DNA of 47,670 nucleotides from Bacteroidaceae bacterium (GTDB lineage: Bacteria; Bacteroidota; Bacteroidia; Bacteroidales; Bacteroidaceae), in assembly GCA_017520935.1 (NCBI GenBank), contig JAFXEF010000037.1, positions 1 through 47,670 of the forward strand, in the 5' to 3' direction. Made by a program: the position numbers and the translations under genes. Of this stretch, positions 15,826 to 24,200 are shown one piece after another (positions within the stretch are counted from its first letter, which is position 1; the number at the start of each line of letters is the position of its first letter). A model generated the notes under the pieces. The model saw only the letters and a list, made by a program, of their open reading frames with translations. It was not told the origin of the DNA and made no database searches.

Positions 15826-17496
15826 TTATTTCTGCAGGTGGAAGTTGATGGGCAGATCGAATCGTGCATCCACGGGTGTTCCGCGCTGTTCGCCCGGCTT
15901 CCACTTGGGCATGACACTGATGACACGCATGGCTTCAGCGTCCAGCTCCGGGTTGACGCTGCGGATGACCTTGATGTCGGCCACGCTACCGTCTTTCTTC
16001 ACCGTGAACTCCACCACAACCTTTCCCTGTATTCCTGCCTGTTGGGCAGCAGTCGGGTACTTGACATTGCGTTGGAGGAACTTCATCAGCTCACCCATGC
16101 CACCGGGGAACTCGGGAGCTTGCTCTACTATGTAGAATACCTCACCTTCATCGCCTTTTGATGATGAGGTCTTTGGTTCGGGCACAGGGTATGACTTCTT
16201 TTCCGGTGCGTAGGCTACGACCATCATTTCAGGGATGCTGTGTGCCTCTTCTCGCATTGTTACGGTCATTGACTTGCTCCCGCCTCGGGGGATGATGACT
16301 TTGGGTTCCTGCATGCCGACGAATGAGAATCTCATAGCAAGACCTTCGTAACTATCGAGTGAGAACTTGCCATTTTGTGATGATACGCACGCAGCTATTA
16401 TGCGTCCGTCTGCGGGATTCATGACCACAATGGATACACCTGCAATGGGCTTGCCTGTTCGCTCATTGATGACCTTTCCAGATACGTTGACGAGCTTGGC
16501 AGGAGAATTTTCGGAACTTTTAACTTCATCTGCTTTCGCAATTGAAGTTAATTCTGTAACTTTGACACTTGAAATCTCGTTGAGCTTGTTTGAGACTTCG
16601 GGACGGGCAAAAACTGCCACCGACAAGGCGGCCAGCGGAAGTATGCTGAGATACTTCAGACGTGCCCACGGATTTGATTTCTTTTTCAACATCATAGTGA
16701 TACGTTTTTTAAGTGAACTGTGATTGAGGTTGTTGGCCATAGAGTAGAGCCTTGTGCCAACAACCTTTTTTATTAATAGTGTTTGATATTCTTTTGCGTC
16801 GATACCACTCTTCACTACCATGTCATCGGCCTCGTACTCGTGCAGCGTGCGTAGCTCCTGCTTGAGTAGCCATGCCGTGGGGTTAAACCACTGGACAATC
16901 AGGCAGATGTCAGTCAGTAGCAGATCCCACGAGTGGCGGTGGAAAATGTGGGCCAGTTCGTGTATGAGGATGGCGCGGCCGTTCTCCACAAGGTTCGTGC
17001 GCGACACTACGATCAGATGCATCCAACTAAAAGGAGCTACTTCCTCGTCGTGTACATACAGCTGGGCACGTGTGTGCTTGCCCTGTAGGTTATGAGGTAG
17101 GGGGGCGCGCTTTGCTTTGCGGAGCAACGTGCCTAATCTTGCGAACGACATCAGCTGGTAACCCATGCAGCCTATGCCCCCCAAGAGGTATATCCATAGC
17201 AGGGTACGTGCCCGCTCGGTACCAGCCATGGCTGTGGCAGTAGTCGGTGTGCTCGGCATAGTTTCGGTCACAGTGGGAATGGCCGTCAGGTCACTCTGCA
17301 CCAAGGATTCCTGCATTGCAGATGGGACACTGCCGATGCTCAGCAGCGGCAACAGGTATGAGAGTACCAGTAGGGTGAGCAACGCAATGCGGTTGAACCG
17401 ATGGAAAGTTTCCTTGCTGAGCAGCAAGCGGTAGGCTGGGTAGAATAGTGTCAAGCAGAATGCCGACTTCAGTGTATAGGATAGGAGTATACCCAT
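15826..17496 (-). CDS. BlaR1/MecR1-like M56 peptidase fused to carboxypeptidase-like and TonB domains
   Basis: The 556-residue inner-membrane protein starts with BlaR1-type helices (about 3-25, 36-55 and 97-117). The M56 zinc-protease motif HELAH lies at 179-183, and another helix is near 290-300. The periplasmic half contains a carboxypeptidase-regulatory-like beta domain (about 343-410; VNVSGKVINERTGKPIAG). A TonB C-terminal domain (about 455-556) follows, with YPTAAQQAGIQGKVVVEF and DAEAMRVISVMPKWKPG. BlaR1-like proteins transmit a signal by cleaving a BlaI repressor; the TonB end may instead contact outer-membrane receptors. A BlaI gene lies 45 bases upstream in the same operon. Zinc-binding residues are intact. 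Confidence 0.92.
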   Translation of the reverse strand: MGILLSYTLKSAFCLTLFYPAYRLLLSKETFHRFNRIALLTLLVLSYLLPLLSIGSVPSAMQESLVQSDLTAIPTVTETMPSTPTTATAMAGTERARTLLWIYLLGGIGCMGYQLMSFARLGTLLRKAKRAPLPHNLQGKHTRAQLYVHDEEVAPFSWMHLIVVSRTNLVENGRAILIHELAHIFHRHSWDLLLTDICLIVQWFNPTAWLLKQELRTLHEYEADDMVVKSGIDAKEYQTLLIKKVVGTRLYSMANNLNHSSLKKRITMMLKKKSNPWARLKYLSILPLAALSVAVFARPEVSNKLNEISSVKVTELTSIAKADEVKSSENSPAKLVNVSGKVINERTGKPIAGVSIVVMNPADGRIIAACVSSQNGKFSLDSYEGLAMRFSFVGMQEPKVIIPRGGSKSMTVTMREEAHSIPEMMVVAYAPEKKSYPVPEPKTSSSKGDEGEVFYIVEQAPEFPGGMGELMKFLQRNVKYPTAAQQAGIQGKVVVEFTVKKDGSVADIKVIRSVNPELDAEAMRVISVMPKWKPGEQRGTPVDARFDLPINFHLQK

Positions 17497-17541
17497 AATT
17501 GATGTGTTTGGTGTTTCCGGTGAGTTTAGTGATGCGTACTG

Positions 17542-17907
17542 TTAGGCTTGGTTGCCCTCTTCGACCATTCGAATAAGTTCCTTCAGTTCATCGAGCGTAA
17601 TCTCTTCCTCCTGTACGAGTGATGATACGACCCTCAGGTATGAGTTGTCGAAATACTTGCTCACTACTCCTCGCAGTGTCATCTTGCGATACTCTTCGCG
17701 CGATACCAAGGCATAGTACTGATGGGTGCTGCCAAAGGCATTGTGACCCACATAGCCCAGTGCCTCAAGGTTGCGCACCACGGTAGACATCGTGTTGAAG
17801 TGTGGACGCGGCTCATCGCAGAGCTGCAGCATTTCCTTTACAAACATGGGGCCTTTCTCCCAAAGCATCTCCATGATTTCTTCTTCTCTTCTTGCCAGTT
17901 TTTTCAT
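17542..17907 (-). CDS. BlaI/MecI/CopY family transcriptional repressor
   Basis: The 121-residue protein begins MKKLARREEEIMEMLWEKGP and has the winged-helix core with FNTMSTVVRNLEALGYV (about 36-52), the recognition helix of the BlaI family. A C-terminal dimerisation and cleavage region follows. It should repress its own operon with the M56 protease. Two identical dyads AACTA-N7-TAGTT lie at its start codon and 47 bases upstream, strongly suggesting autoregulation. The inducing signal is unknown; no beta-lactamase gene is near, and cell-envelope or metal stress are alternatives. Confidence 0.93.
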   Translation of the reverse strand: MKKLARREEEIMEMLWEKGPMFVKEMLQLCDEPRPHFNTMSTVVRNLEALGYVGHNAFGSTHQYYALVSREEYRKMTLRGVVSKYFDNSYLRVVSSLVQEEEITLDELKELIRMVEEGNQA

Positions 17908-17926
17908 AACTATAAAAATTAGTTAT
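17906..17926. promoter_or_regulatory. BlaI-type operator 1, overlapping the start codon
   Basis: ATAACTA at 17906-17912 and TAGTTAT at 17920-17926 are perfect 7-bp inverted arms around a 7-base centre. The dyad covers the start codon of the repressor gene, so bound repressor would block expression. A weak -7-like box (TTTCTTTG on the minus strand) is adjacent at 17928-17935. Confidence 0.75.
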
Positions 17927-17954
17927 GCAAAGAAACTAAAAAGAATCGTTCGCA

Positions 17955-17971
17955 AACTAATATTTATAGTT
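17955..17971. promoter_or_regulatory. BlaI-type operator 2
   Basis: AACTA at 17955-17959 and TAGTT at 17967-17971, again with a 7-base centre, repeat the core of operator 1. The dyad centres are 47 bases apart. The intervening sequence is AT-rich and should hold the promoter of the repressor operon. Confidence 0.7.
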
Positions 17972-18060
17972 AAAATAGTTTAAATGCTTGGAAAAAGTTG
18001 TGAGAGTGGGGGAAATGCTCGGAATAATCTGTGTAAATCAGTTGAATCTGTGGTTAAGAT

Positions 18061-19227
18061 TCAATACATTAAGTCGCGCATTATGGTATCGCTGATGAAG
18101 ATGCTTTCGGGTGTGAGCCGCAGTTGATTGTTGGTGGTGCGTATGAGCTTCCCACTATTAATATAAGGAGTGGCGCAGTGTAAGCAGTGGGTGTGGTAGC
18201 GTTCGCCGAAGTCGACGAGCAGACTGTCGAGGTCAATGCCACGTGCTGTACGCAACTCGGTGATGATGCGCTCGTCGTAGCGCTCCTCGGTGGTCAGATG
18301 CTCCACTTCGTGCGGCACATCCTTGCCCTCGGGCGTGGCGATGTAGTCGGTGAGGTTGCCGAGATTACACCGGCGGTCGATGCCGTCGTAGGAGTGTGCG
18401 CCCGGACCTATACCTATATAGGGGATGCCTTGCCAGTAGCTGCTGTTGTGGCGCGAGTGGTAGCCGGGCAGGGCAAAGTTGGATATCTCGTAGTGTTCGT
18501 AGCCTGCTGCCAGCAGCTTCTCGCGCAGCAGCTCGAAGGCTCGGATGCTCTGCTCTTCGTCGATGGGGCTGACGATGCCTTGCTCTTTCATGCGCCACAG
18601 CCGTGTGCCCTCCTCATAGGTGAGGTGGTAGGCTGAGATGTGGGGTACGCCGAGCGCGATGGCTTGGTCGAGGCTGTAGACCCAGTCATCGAGCGTTTCG
18701 CCCGGCAAGCCATACATGAGGTCGATGCTGATGTTGGTGAGGCCCATCCGCTGGCAGCGATGCACGGCCTCTATGGCCTCCTGTGCCGTGTGGCGTCGCC
18801 CCACGAGTCGCAGCGTGCGGTCATGAAACGACTGTATGCCTATGCTCACCCGATTGAATGGCAGCGTGCGCAAGCCCTGCACATACTCCTCGGTGAGGTC
18901 ATCGGGGTTGGCTTCGAGGGTAGCCTCCCCTAACCCCTCCCAAGGAGGGGAATTTCTGTTCGTGATGTCCGAATCACCCCTCCTTGGGAGGGGCAGGGGG
19001 GAGGCCAATATCTTCCTCAGTTCCTCTATCGTCAGTGTCGAGGGAGTGCCACCGCCAAAGTAAATCGTCTCGATGGGAGCACCCTGCAGCTCGGACAGAC
19101 GTAACTCAAGCTCGCGGCACACTATGTCGACGTAAGCACTGCGATGGCTCAGTAGCGTGGTAGAGTAGAAGTCGCAGTAGGCGCATCGACTTTCGCAAAA
19201 GGGAACGTGAATGTATATGCCAGGCAT
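18061..19227 (-). CDS. hemW: HemW-like radical SAM protein with an inserted repeat
   Basis: The 388-residue protein has the HemW radical SAM motif C11-x3-C15-x2-C18 (CESRCAYC), YFGGGTPS near 56-63, and VSIGIQSF and HISAYHLTYEEG further on. HemW binds haem and is implicated in haem trafficking; it is often annotated as oxygen-independent coproporphyrinogen oxidase but lacks that activity in characterised cases. Residues of about 76-101, immediately before TLEANPDDL, are not part of the family fold. They are encoded by a near-perfect inverted repeat (18923-19005) that keeps the frame. The gene starts three bases after the rhamnosidase stop. Confidence 0.93.
   Translation of the reverse strand: MPGIYIHVPFCESRCAYCDFYSTTLLSHRSAYVDIVCRELELRLSELQGAPIETIYFGGGTPSTLTIEELRKILASPLPLPRRGDSDITNRNSPPWEGLGEATLEANPDDLTEEYVQGLRTLPFNRVSIGIQSFHDRTLRLVGRRHTAQEAIEAVHRCQRMGLTNISIDLMYGLPGETLDDWVYSLDQAIALGVPHISAYHLTYEEGTRLWRMKEQGIVSPIDEEQSIRAFELLREKLLAAGYEHYEISNFALPGYHSRHNSSYWQGIPYIGIGPGAHSYDGIDRRCNLGNLTDYIATPEGKDVPHEVEHLTTEERYDERIITELRTARGIDLDSLLVDFGERYHTHCLHCATPYINSGKLIRTTNNQLRLTPESIFISDTIMRDLMY
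18923..19005. repeat. Palindromic repeat inserted in frame in hemW
   Basis: The arms at about 18923-18950 and 18976-19005 share GCCTCCCC and CCCTCCCAAGGAGGGG and are inverted around a loop of about 25 bases. The inner CCCCTCC-CAA-GGAGGGG segment is itself palindromic. The element encodes peptides such as NSPPWEGLGEA and SPLPLPRRGD without a stop. Confidence 0.85.
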
Positions 19228-19230
19228 GTT

Positions 19231-21669
19231 TTAATTTCTAATTTTCACCCTCACCCTATCCTTTCCCGTCAAGTTAGGGATACGCAACTCGTAGGTCACT
19301 CCGGCGGGCAGTTCCAAGAGGTATTCGTAGTGCTCGTCTTTCATCCGGCGCCACGATGCTTTCACCTCTCCGTGCGGGGTTTGTGTCTTGGCTTTTGCCC
19401 AAGTGATGCGCGGCTGGTAGGCGAGGGTAGGGTGGTTGTCGGGGCGGTTGTCCACTTGCGGTGCAAACACTACGTGGCTGAATCCCGGCCTTCCTGGTCG
19501 TATGCCACACATATAGGCATACATCCATTCGGCCACGGCACCGTAGGCATAGTGGTTGAAGGAGTTCATGTTCCACTCATGCTTATGGAATCCCTCTTCG
19601 CGCTTGTATGAGTCCCACCTCTCCCACACGGTGGTGGCCCCTTGGTCGATGCTGTATAGCCACGAGGGGTTCTTGCGTTGCAAGAGCAGGGCATAGGCAA
19701 GGTCATTCATGCCCTCATCGGTCAGCGTGGAGCAGAGGATGCCTGTTCCTACAAAGCCCGTAGAGAGGCAGTAGTCGTTCTCCTCTATCTTGCAGCGCAA
19801 GGCCTGGCGTGCGGCTTTGCGGTGCTGCTCGGGCAGGAGGTCGAATCGCAGGGCCAGCAGGTAGGCCGTTTGTGTATGTTCCTTCAGTTGTCCGTCGGGG
19901 TACATGTAGCGTTGCTGAAACTCCTTGCGTATCTCTCCATATAGCGCCCTGTAGCTCTCGGCCTCGTCCTGCTTGCCCAGCGTGGTGCAGATGCTATCCA
20001 TCAGTTGTGCCACATAAGCATAGTAGGCTACGCTTACATAGCGGCTCTCCAGTGGGGCATAGGCCAGCCAGTCGCCCGTGGCTGTGCCAGCACCGATATG
20101 GGTGTAGCGGATGCCTTGTACTGTTTCCTCTTGGGTCGATAGCCATTGCATATAGCGCGTCATACTCTCGTAGTTCTCTTCCAGTATGGTGCGGTCGCCC
20201 GTCATCTCATATACTGTCCAGGGTACTATCACTCCGGCATCGCCCCAAGCGGCTGTGCCATATCCCCAGAAGTTGTTGTAGGGAGCAATGTCGGGGTATG
20301 CCCCATCCTCGCGTTGCGAGTTGCGCAGGTCGCGCATCCACTTGCGGTAGAAGTCCTTGGCATCGGAGTTGTACAAGGCCGTGCGGGAGAATATTTGCGT
20401 GTCGCCTGTCCAGCCGAGGCGTTCGTCACGTTGCGGACAATCGGTAGGTACGCTCAGGAAGTTGCCTCGCTGCCCCCACCATATATTTCTGTATAGCTGG
20501 TTGATGCTGGCATCGGAGCAGGCAAACTCGCCCCATTCCGCTATTTCTGAGCCTACCACCTGGCCTACTATCCGGTTTATCCTCACCTCCTCAGTAGCAG
20601 TCACTGATACGTAGCGGAATCCCATGAAGGTGTGCCTCGGTCGGTAGCTCTCGCCTCGGCGGTCGCCACGGAAGGTATAGCGCAGCGTGGCATCGGCCTC
20701 GCGCAGGTTGTATGTCCACACGCTGCCACCGGGGCCATCGTCGAGCCGTCCTTTGCGGTCGCCATTGTCGTTGAGCATCTCGCCGTGACGGAAAAGGATT
20801 TCTGTGCCCCGTTCGGCCTTGGCCTCAAAGTACACCCATCCCACCATGTTCTGACCCATATCAATGACTGCCGTCTCGCCCTTTTTTAGAGTGAACGGAC
20901 GGTTCTTGAGGCTACGGCTCACTTTTATCGTGCCGTACTCAGTGCCTGTGGCTATCGTATCGCTGTATATTGTCACCGTTTGTGGATGGCGCCATAGTCG
21001 TTTGTCGCGGATGCGCACCTTGGGACCTTCGAAGGGTATCACCGCCATGGGCATATCCTCGAGTATCTTCACAGCCTCCCACTCGGTAGGTGTGCGGCGT
21101 GCGTCATACGCCTCGCCATCGTATATCTCGCCTAAGAGTAGCGGTCCTCCGTAGCTGCATTGCCACGTCTCGTCAGTGCTGGCTACACGGCGACCGTCAA
21201 TCACCACTTCGGCCTTCAGAGCCAGTGGGGTGTGCCGCCCATATACACCGCGGCTGATCTCTCCGCTCCACCAACCGTAGCTCAGTTGTGCACATAGCTC
21301 ATTCTCCCCTTTTCGCAGTAGGGGCGTTATGTCCATCGTCTGGCAGGTCACCTCCTTGCGGTAGTCCGTCCACCCTGGTTTCAGCTCGTGCCCCTCTACG
21401 TGCTGTCCGTTTACGGTGATGTCGTACACGCCCAGAGCCGTGGCTGTCAGCGTAGCCTTCTCTATCGGTTCGTCACATACTATTACCTTGCGGAATATAG
21501 GCATGGCTACTCCTTCGGCCATTGCGCTACGTGGTATTTCTTGGTAGGTGTTCCCTGTTATCCACTCCGATTCTCCAAGGGGAGCCATCCCCTGTGCCTC
21601 TATCGCAAGGGTGTAAACGATGCTTCCTATGGTGAGTATAACTCGTCTTAATGCCTGGGTAGCAGTCAT
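19231..21669 (-). CDS. Alpha-L-rhamnosidase (GH78)
   Basis: The 812-residue protein has an N-terminal hydrophobic segment (about 8-25) that could be a signal peptide. Beta-sandwich domains follow, with the substrate-binding module LGVYDITVNGQ...LKPGWTDYRKEV (about 78-112). The (alpha/alpha)6 barrel carries the family motif TDCPQRDERLGWTGD near residues 407-421, and a C-terminal beta domain closes the chain. GH78 enzymes hydrolyse terminal alpha-L-rhamnose from plant polysaccharides such as pectin and from glycosides. No SusC/SusD pair is beside it. It sits 32 bases after the DUF4270 gene and directly before hemW, so it seems to be part of a mixed operon. Confidence 0.93.
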   Translation of the reverse strand: MTATQALRRVILTIGSIVYTLAIEAQGMAPLGESEWITGNTYQEIPRSAMAEGVAMPIFRKVIVCDEPIEKATLTATALGVYDITVNGQHVEGHELKPGWTDYRKEVTCQTMDITPLLRKGENELCAQLSYGWWSGEISRGVYGRHTPLALKAEVVIDGRRVASTDETWQCSYGGPLLLGEIYDGEAYDARRTPTEWEAVKILEDMPMAVIPFEGPKVRIRDKRLWRHPQTVTIYSDTIATGTEYGTIKVSRSLKNRPFTLKKGETAVIDMGQNMVGWVYFEAKAERGTEILFRHGEMLNDNGDRKGRLDDGPGGSVWTYNLREADATLRYTFRGDRRGESYRPRHTFMGFRYVSVTATEEVRINRIVGQVVGSEIAEWGEFACSDASINQLYRNIWWGQRGNFLSVPTDCPQRDERLGWTGDTQIFSRTALYNSDAKDFYRKWMRDLRNSQREDGAYPDIAPYNNFWGYGTAAWGDAGVIVPWTVYEMTGDRTILEENYESMTRYMQWLSTQEETVQGIRYTHIGAGTATGDWLAYAPLESRYVSVAYYAYVAQLMDSICTTLGKQDEAESYRALYGEIRKEFQQRYMYPDGQLKEHTQTAYLLALRFDLLPEQHRKAARQALRCKIEENDYCLSTGFVGTGILCSTLTDEGMNDLAYALLLQRKNPSWLYSIDQGATTVWERWDSYKREEGFHKHEWNMNSFNHYAYGAVAEWMYAYMCGIRPGRPGFSHVVFAPQVDNRPDNHPTLAYQPRITWAKAKTQTPHGEVKASWRRMKDEHYEYLLELPAGVTYELRIPNLTGKDRVRVKIRN

Positions 21670-21701
21670 CGTTAAAACTGATAACTATAGATGTATCCTA
21701 T

Positions 21702-23102
21702 TTATTGGTTGAACGTGCTACAGATAACCTTGATCTCTATCTTGTCCCTGCCGCCGACGAGGCGGGTAGAGTTGAGACTGAGGTCGTGGCGGAAGTTTAC
21801 GATGCTGCTGTTTGAATCCTTGATGGTAGTGACGGGTACGAGCACTACCTTGTTCCAGTCGGGATTGGCGCTTTCGTAGGCTTCTGCGGCTTTCGCTACG
21901 TCATTGTCATAATTGCCCATGTTCTCCTCAATCCATTCTTGGCGTTCGTTCTCGCAATGGATGATGAGGCGGGCTATGTTGTTGAACTCGTAGCGGTTGA
22001 ACGTGCTGCTATAGGTAGTGTAGTAAGAACTGATGTTGTCGGTCAGGCGGTTCTTCTCAAAGAAGGTGCCCAACTCGTTCTTGCGTACCATGAGCAACGT
22101 CTGCGGGGTACCAAACCTGTATTGGGTATCGGAGAGGTTGTTGTAGCGGGTGAAAATGATTTTGGCTGAGTTGATGCTGTCGCCATTGGCCATCATCTCG
22201 GCTACAGGAAGGGTTACTTCGGTGAAGATACCTGCAGGTGTCTTGAGATAGGTGCAGGTGGTGTCATCTACGAGGTGTTGTACTTGTTGGGTGTTGAAGC
22301 GGTTAGTCTGCAATACCTCCTCAGAACCTACAAACTGGGTGACGTAGACGGTGTCGGTGCGCATATCCTGGAAGTAGACGTTGAGTGCCACCTGGTCGAT
22401 GTAGAGTACTGTACCGTCGCCGTAGGTGGACTTCACATAGTACCCGGGGCAGATGTTCTTGATGAAGCTGGATGCGTTGGCAAAGAACTCGGGGTTGCTG
22501 CGATAGAGCTTGATCATCTCTGTGCCAATTTCTGTGGGCAATGGGATGCACACGTTGGCATAATGCTCCGAGTCTTCCAGCTCGCTATCCTCTAAGCTAT
22601 AGTCGATAGCGGTGTATACCTTGTTGGCCAAGGGGGCACTGCTGGGGTCGTAGAATCGGGTAGGGTCGATGTTGGTATAGTACTTCTCGCCCTCCTGAAG
22701 TGTCTCGGTGAGTTCGTACACTTCGGCTCCCATCGTATTGGTGGAGTCGCCGAAGAAGGTGGTGAAGAAGAGGCGGAGCTCGGTGCGCACAGCGCTGTCG
22801 CCCTTGATACTGTCGGCCGGGGGGAACACGTTGCCGCCCTCTACGCAGTTGAACTGGGCAATGAAGTCGGCTTCAAACATGGCATCGGTCTGCGGGTCGG
22901 TGAATCGCCCGAGGTACACTTTGCCGGTCTTGCCCAATACGGAGTCTACCGCAATGGAGCGGGTAGTGGCGTAATAGGTGCTTGTCTTTATCTTGATGGA
23001 GTCGGCTCCAGGGGTGATGCTGTTGCCCAATGTTCCTGTATTATCATCGCAAGCGATGCAGCATACGAGGGCAATCAGTAGGTAAACAATAGATTTTTTC
23101 AT
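21702..23102 (-). CDS. DUF4270 family lipoprotein
   Basis: The 466-residue protein begins MKKSIVYLLIALVCCIAC, a lipoprotein signal with probable lipidated C18 followed by Asp-Asp. The mature part matches the Bacteroidetes DUF4270 family in its start (SITPGADSIKIKTSTYYATTRS) and its beta-rich composition. The function of the family is not established; members are envelope proteins. It lies 32 bases after the GT5 gene, and this pairing makes a role tied to envelope or polysaccharide plausible but unproven. No obvious catalytic motif is present. Confidence 0.85.
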   Translation of the reverse strand: MKKSIVYLLIALVCCIACDDNTGTLGNSITPGADSIKIKTSTYYATTRSIAVDSVLGKTGKVYLGRFTDPQTDAMFEADFIAQFNCVEGGNVFPPADSIKGDSAVRTELRLFFTTFFGDSTNTMGAEVYELTETLQEGEKYYTNIDPTRFYDPSSAPLANKVYTAIDYSLEDSELEDSEHYANVCIPLPTEIGTEMIKLYRSNPEFFANASSFIKNICPGYYVKSTYGDGTVLYIDQVALNVYFQDMRTDTVYVTQFVGSEEVLQTNRFNTQQVQHLVDDTTCTYLKTPAGIFTEVTLPVAEMMANGDSINSAKIIFTRYNNLSDTQYRFGTPQTLLMVRKNELGTFFEKNRLTDNISSYYTTYSSTFNRYEFNNIARLIIHCENERQEWIEENMGNYDNDVAKAAEAYESANPDWNKVVLVPVTTIKDSNSSIVNFRHDLSLNSTRLVGGRDKIEIKVICSTFNQ

Positions 23103-23134
23103 TCCTCGGTATAGCTATTGATATGGTATGTATG

Positions 23135-23950
23135 TTATTCCTGACTGTATAGCTGGTTGTAGAACTCGCTGCAGGCATCGGCATATTCGGTGTCTGTCTT
23201 GTACTCAAGCACGGGCTTGCCAAGCGAGTGGGCATAGTCGACCAGTGTGGGGTCTACGTTTTCGCTGTTTTGTATCACACCATCGGCCCAGCGGATGGCA
23301 ATCTTGCTCAGCTCGTGATAGTTTACGGGGTTGGCAATGTCGCTGAAGTCTACCTCGTCCATGTTCTTGATCATGACCTTCTGTAGATAGTTTTCGGGGA
23401 AGGTGGCTGCGAAGGCGTCATCGTAGAGTGAGTATACGAACTTGGTGTTCTTGAAAGCAGGCTCATCCTTGTAGAAGGTCTTGATGTAAAGACCGGTGAG
23501 TGCACCTATCCATCCGTGGCAGTGGATGACGTCGGGATACCACGATTGCTTCTTTACGGTCTCCAGTACACTGCGTGCAAAGAAGATGGTGCGCTCGTCA
23601 TTGTCGGGGTATTCATTGCCTTTGTCATCGCGGGTGTTGAGATGGTTGCGGAAATAGTCGTCGTTGAGGATAAAGAAAACCTGTGTGCGCAGTGCCTGGA
23701 TAGAGGCTACCTTGATGATGAGCGGGTGATCGGTATCGTCAACGATGATATTCATGCCAGTGAGGCGTATTACTTCGTGCAGCTGGTTGCGGCGTTCGTT
23801 GATGTTGCCCCACTTGGGCATGAAGGTCCTGATTTCGTGTCCTCTTTCCTGAGTGGCCTGCAACAGGTAACGGCAGTTGTCGGCCATAGCACTGCTCTCC
23901 GTAAACGGAACAATCTCCTGGGCAATAAATAGAATTCTGTTTGCTTTCAT
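23135..23950 (-). CDS. Glycogen/starch synthase-like GT5 N-terminal domain protein
   Basis: The 271-residue protein matches only the N-terminal Rossmann domain of GT5 glycogen synthases: ILFIAQEIVPFTES, GHEIRTFMPKWGNINERR, PDVIHCHGWIGAL (about 139-151) and KFVYSLYDDAF. Usual glycogen synthases are about 480-550 residues. The whole C-terminal GT-B domain is absent, and the donor-binding KxGGL loop after the first strand is replaced by ESSAMAD. The frame is open and ends with an ordinary stop, so this is a stable short form rather than recent decay. Catalysis is doubtful. It heads the operon with DUF4270, the rhamnosidase and HemW. Confidence 0.8.
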   Translation of the reverse strand: MKANRILFIAQEIVPFTESSAMADNCRYLLQATQERGHEIRTFMPKWGNINERRNQLHEVIRLTGMNIIVDDTDHPLIIKVASIQALRTQVFFILNDDYFRNHLNTRDDKGNEYPDNDERTIFFARSVLETVKKQSWYPDVIHCHGWIGALTGLYIKTFYKDEPAFKNTKFVYSLYDDAFAATFPENYLQKVMIKNMDEVDFSDIANPVNYHELSKIAIRWADGVIQNSENVDPTLVDYAHSLGKPVLEYKTDTEYADACSEFYNQLYSQE

Positions 23951-24003
23951 TATTGTTGTTAGTCTTTTTATCTCGTTATAATAACGGCAAAATTGCTGTT
24001 TGT

Positions 24004-24017
24004 CACGAAATTTCGTG
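24004..24017. promoter_or_regulatory. Perfect palindrome CACGAAATTTCGTG next to the GT5 promoter
   Basis: A 14-bp perfect palindrome touches the -7 box of the minus-strand promoter on its downstream side, where the transcript should start. This is a natural position for a repressor site, but no regulator is identified. Confidence 0.5.
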
Positions 24018-24051
24018 CAAAGATACTAAAAAAAAGTGGCATTTGGGCAAA
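24018..24051 (-). promoter_or_regulatory. Bacteroidetes promoter of the GT5-DUF4270-GH78-hemW operon
   Basis: The minus strand has TTTG at 24048-24051, a 22-base spacer and TATCTTTG at 24018-24025. The spacer is slightly long. The leader to the ATG at 23950 is about 60 bases. Confidence 0.65.
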
Positions 24052-24164
24052 TTTCCCCGCCGTTTTTGCTCACAATGTTTGTTAAATGACTGATTAGTAT
24101 CCGAATGCTCGGTTGATGGTAAAAATAATTCCCTATTCCTAATCCCAAATTCCTAATTAATCAT

Positions 24165-24172
24165 TACCTTTG
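24165..24172 (+). promoter_or_regulatory. -7 box of panC-panD
   Basis: TACCTTTG matches the consensus, 28 bases before the panC ATG. No clear -33 box is seen upstream, only AT-rich sequence. Confidence 0.6.
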
Positions 24173-24200
24173 CACGGTTTTTCTAAAAATAAGGAACGTG

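Noticed and set aside
17542..17907. Beta-lactam resistance operon
   Set aside because: BlaI and a BlaR1-like protein are present, but no beta-lactamase or PBP gene and no penicillin-sensor domain, so a resistance call is not supported.
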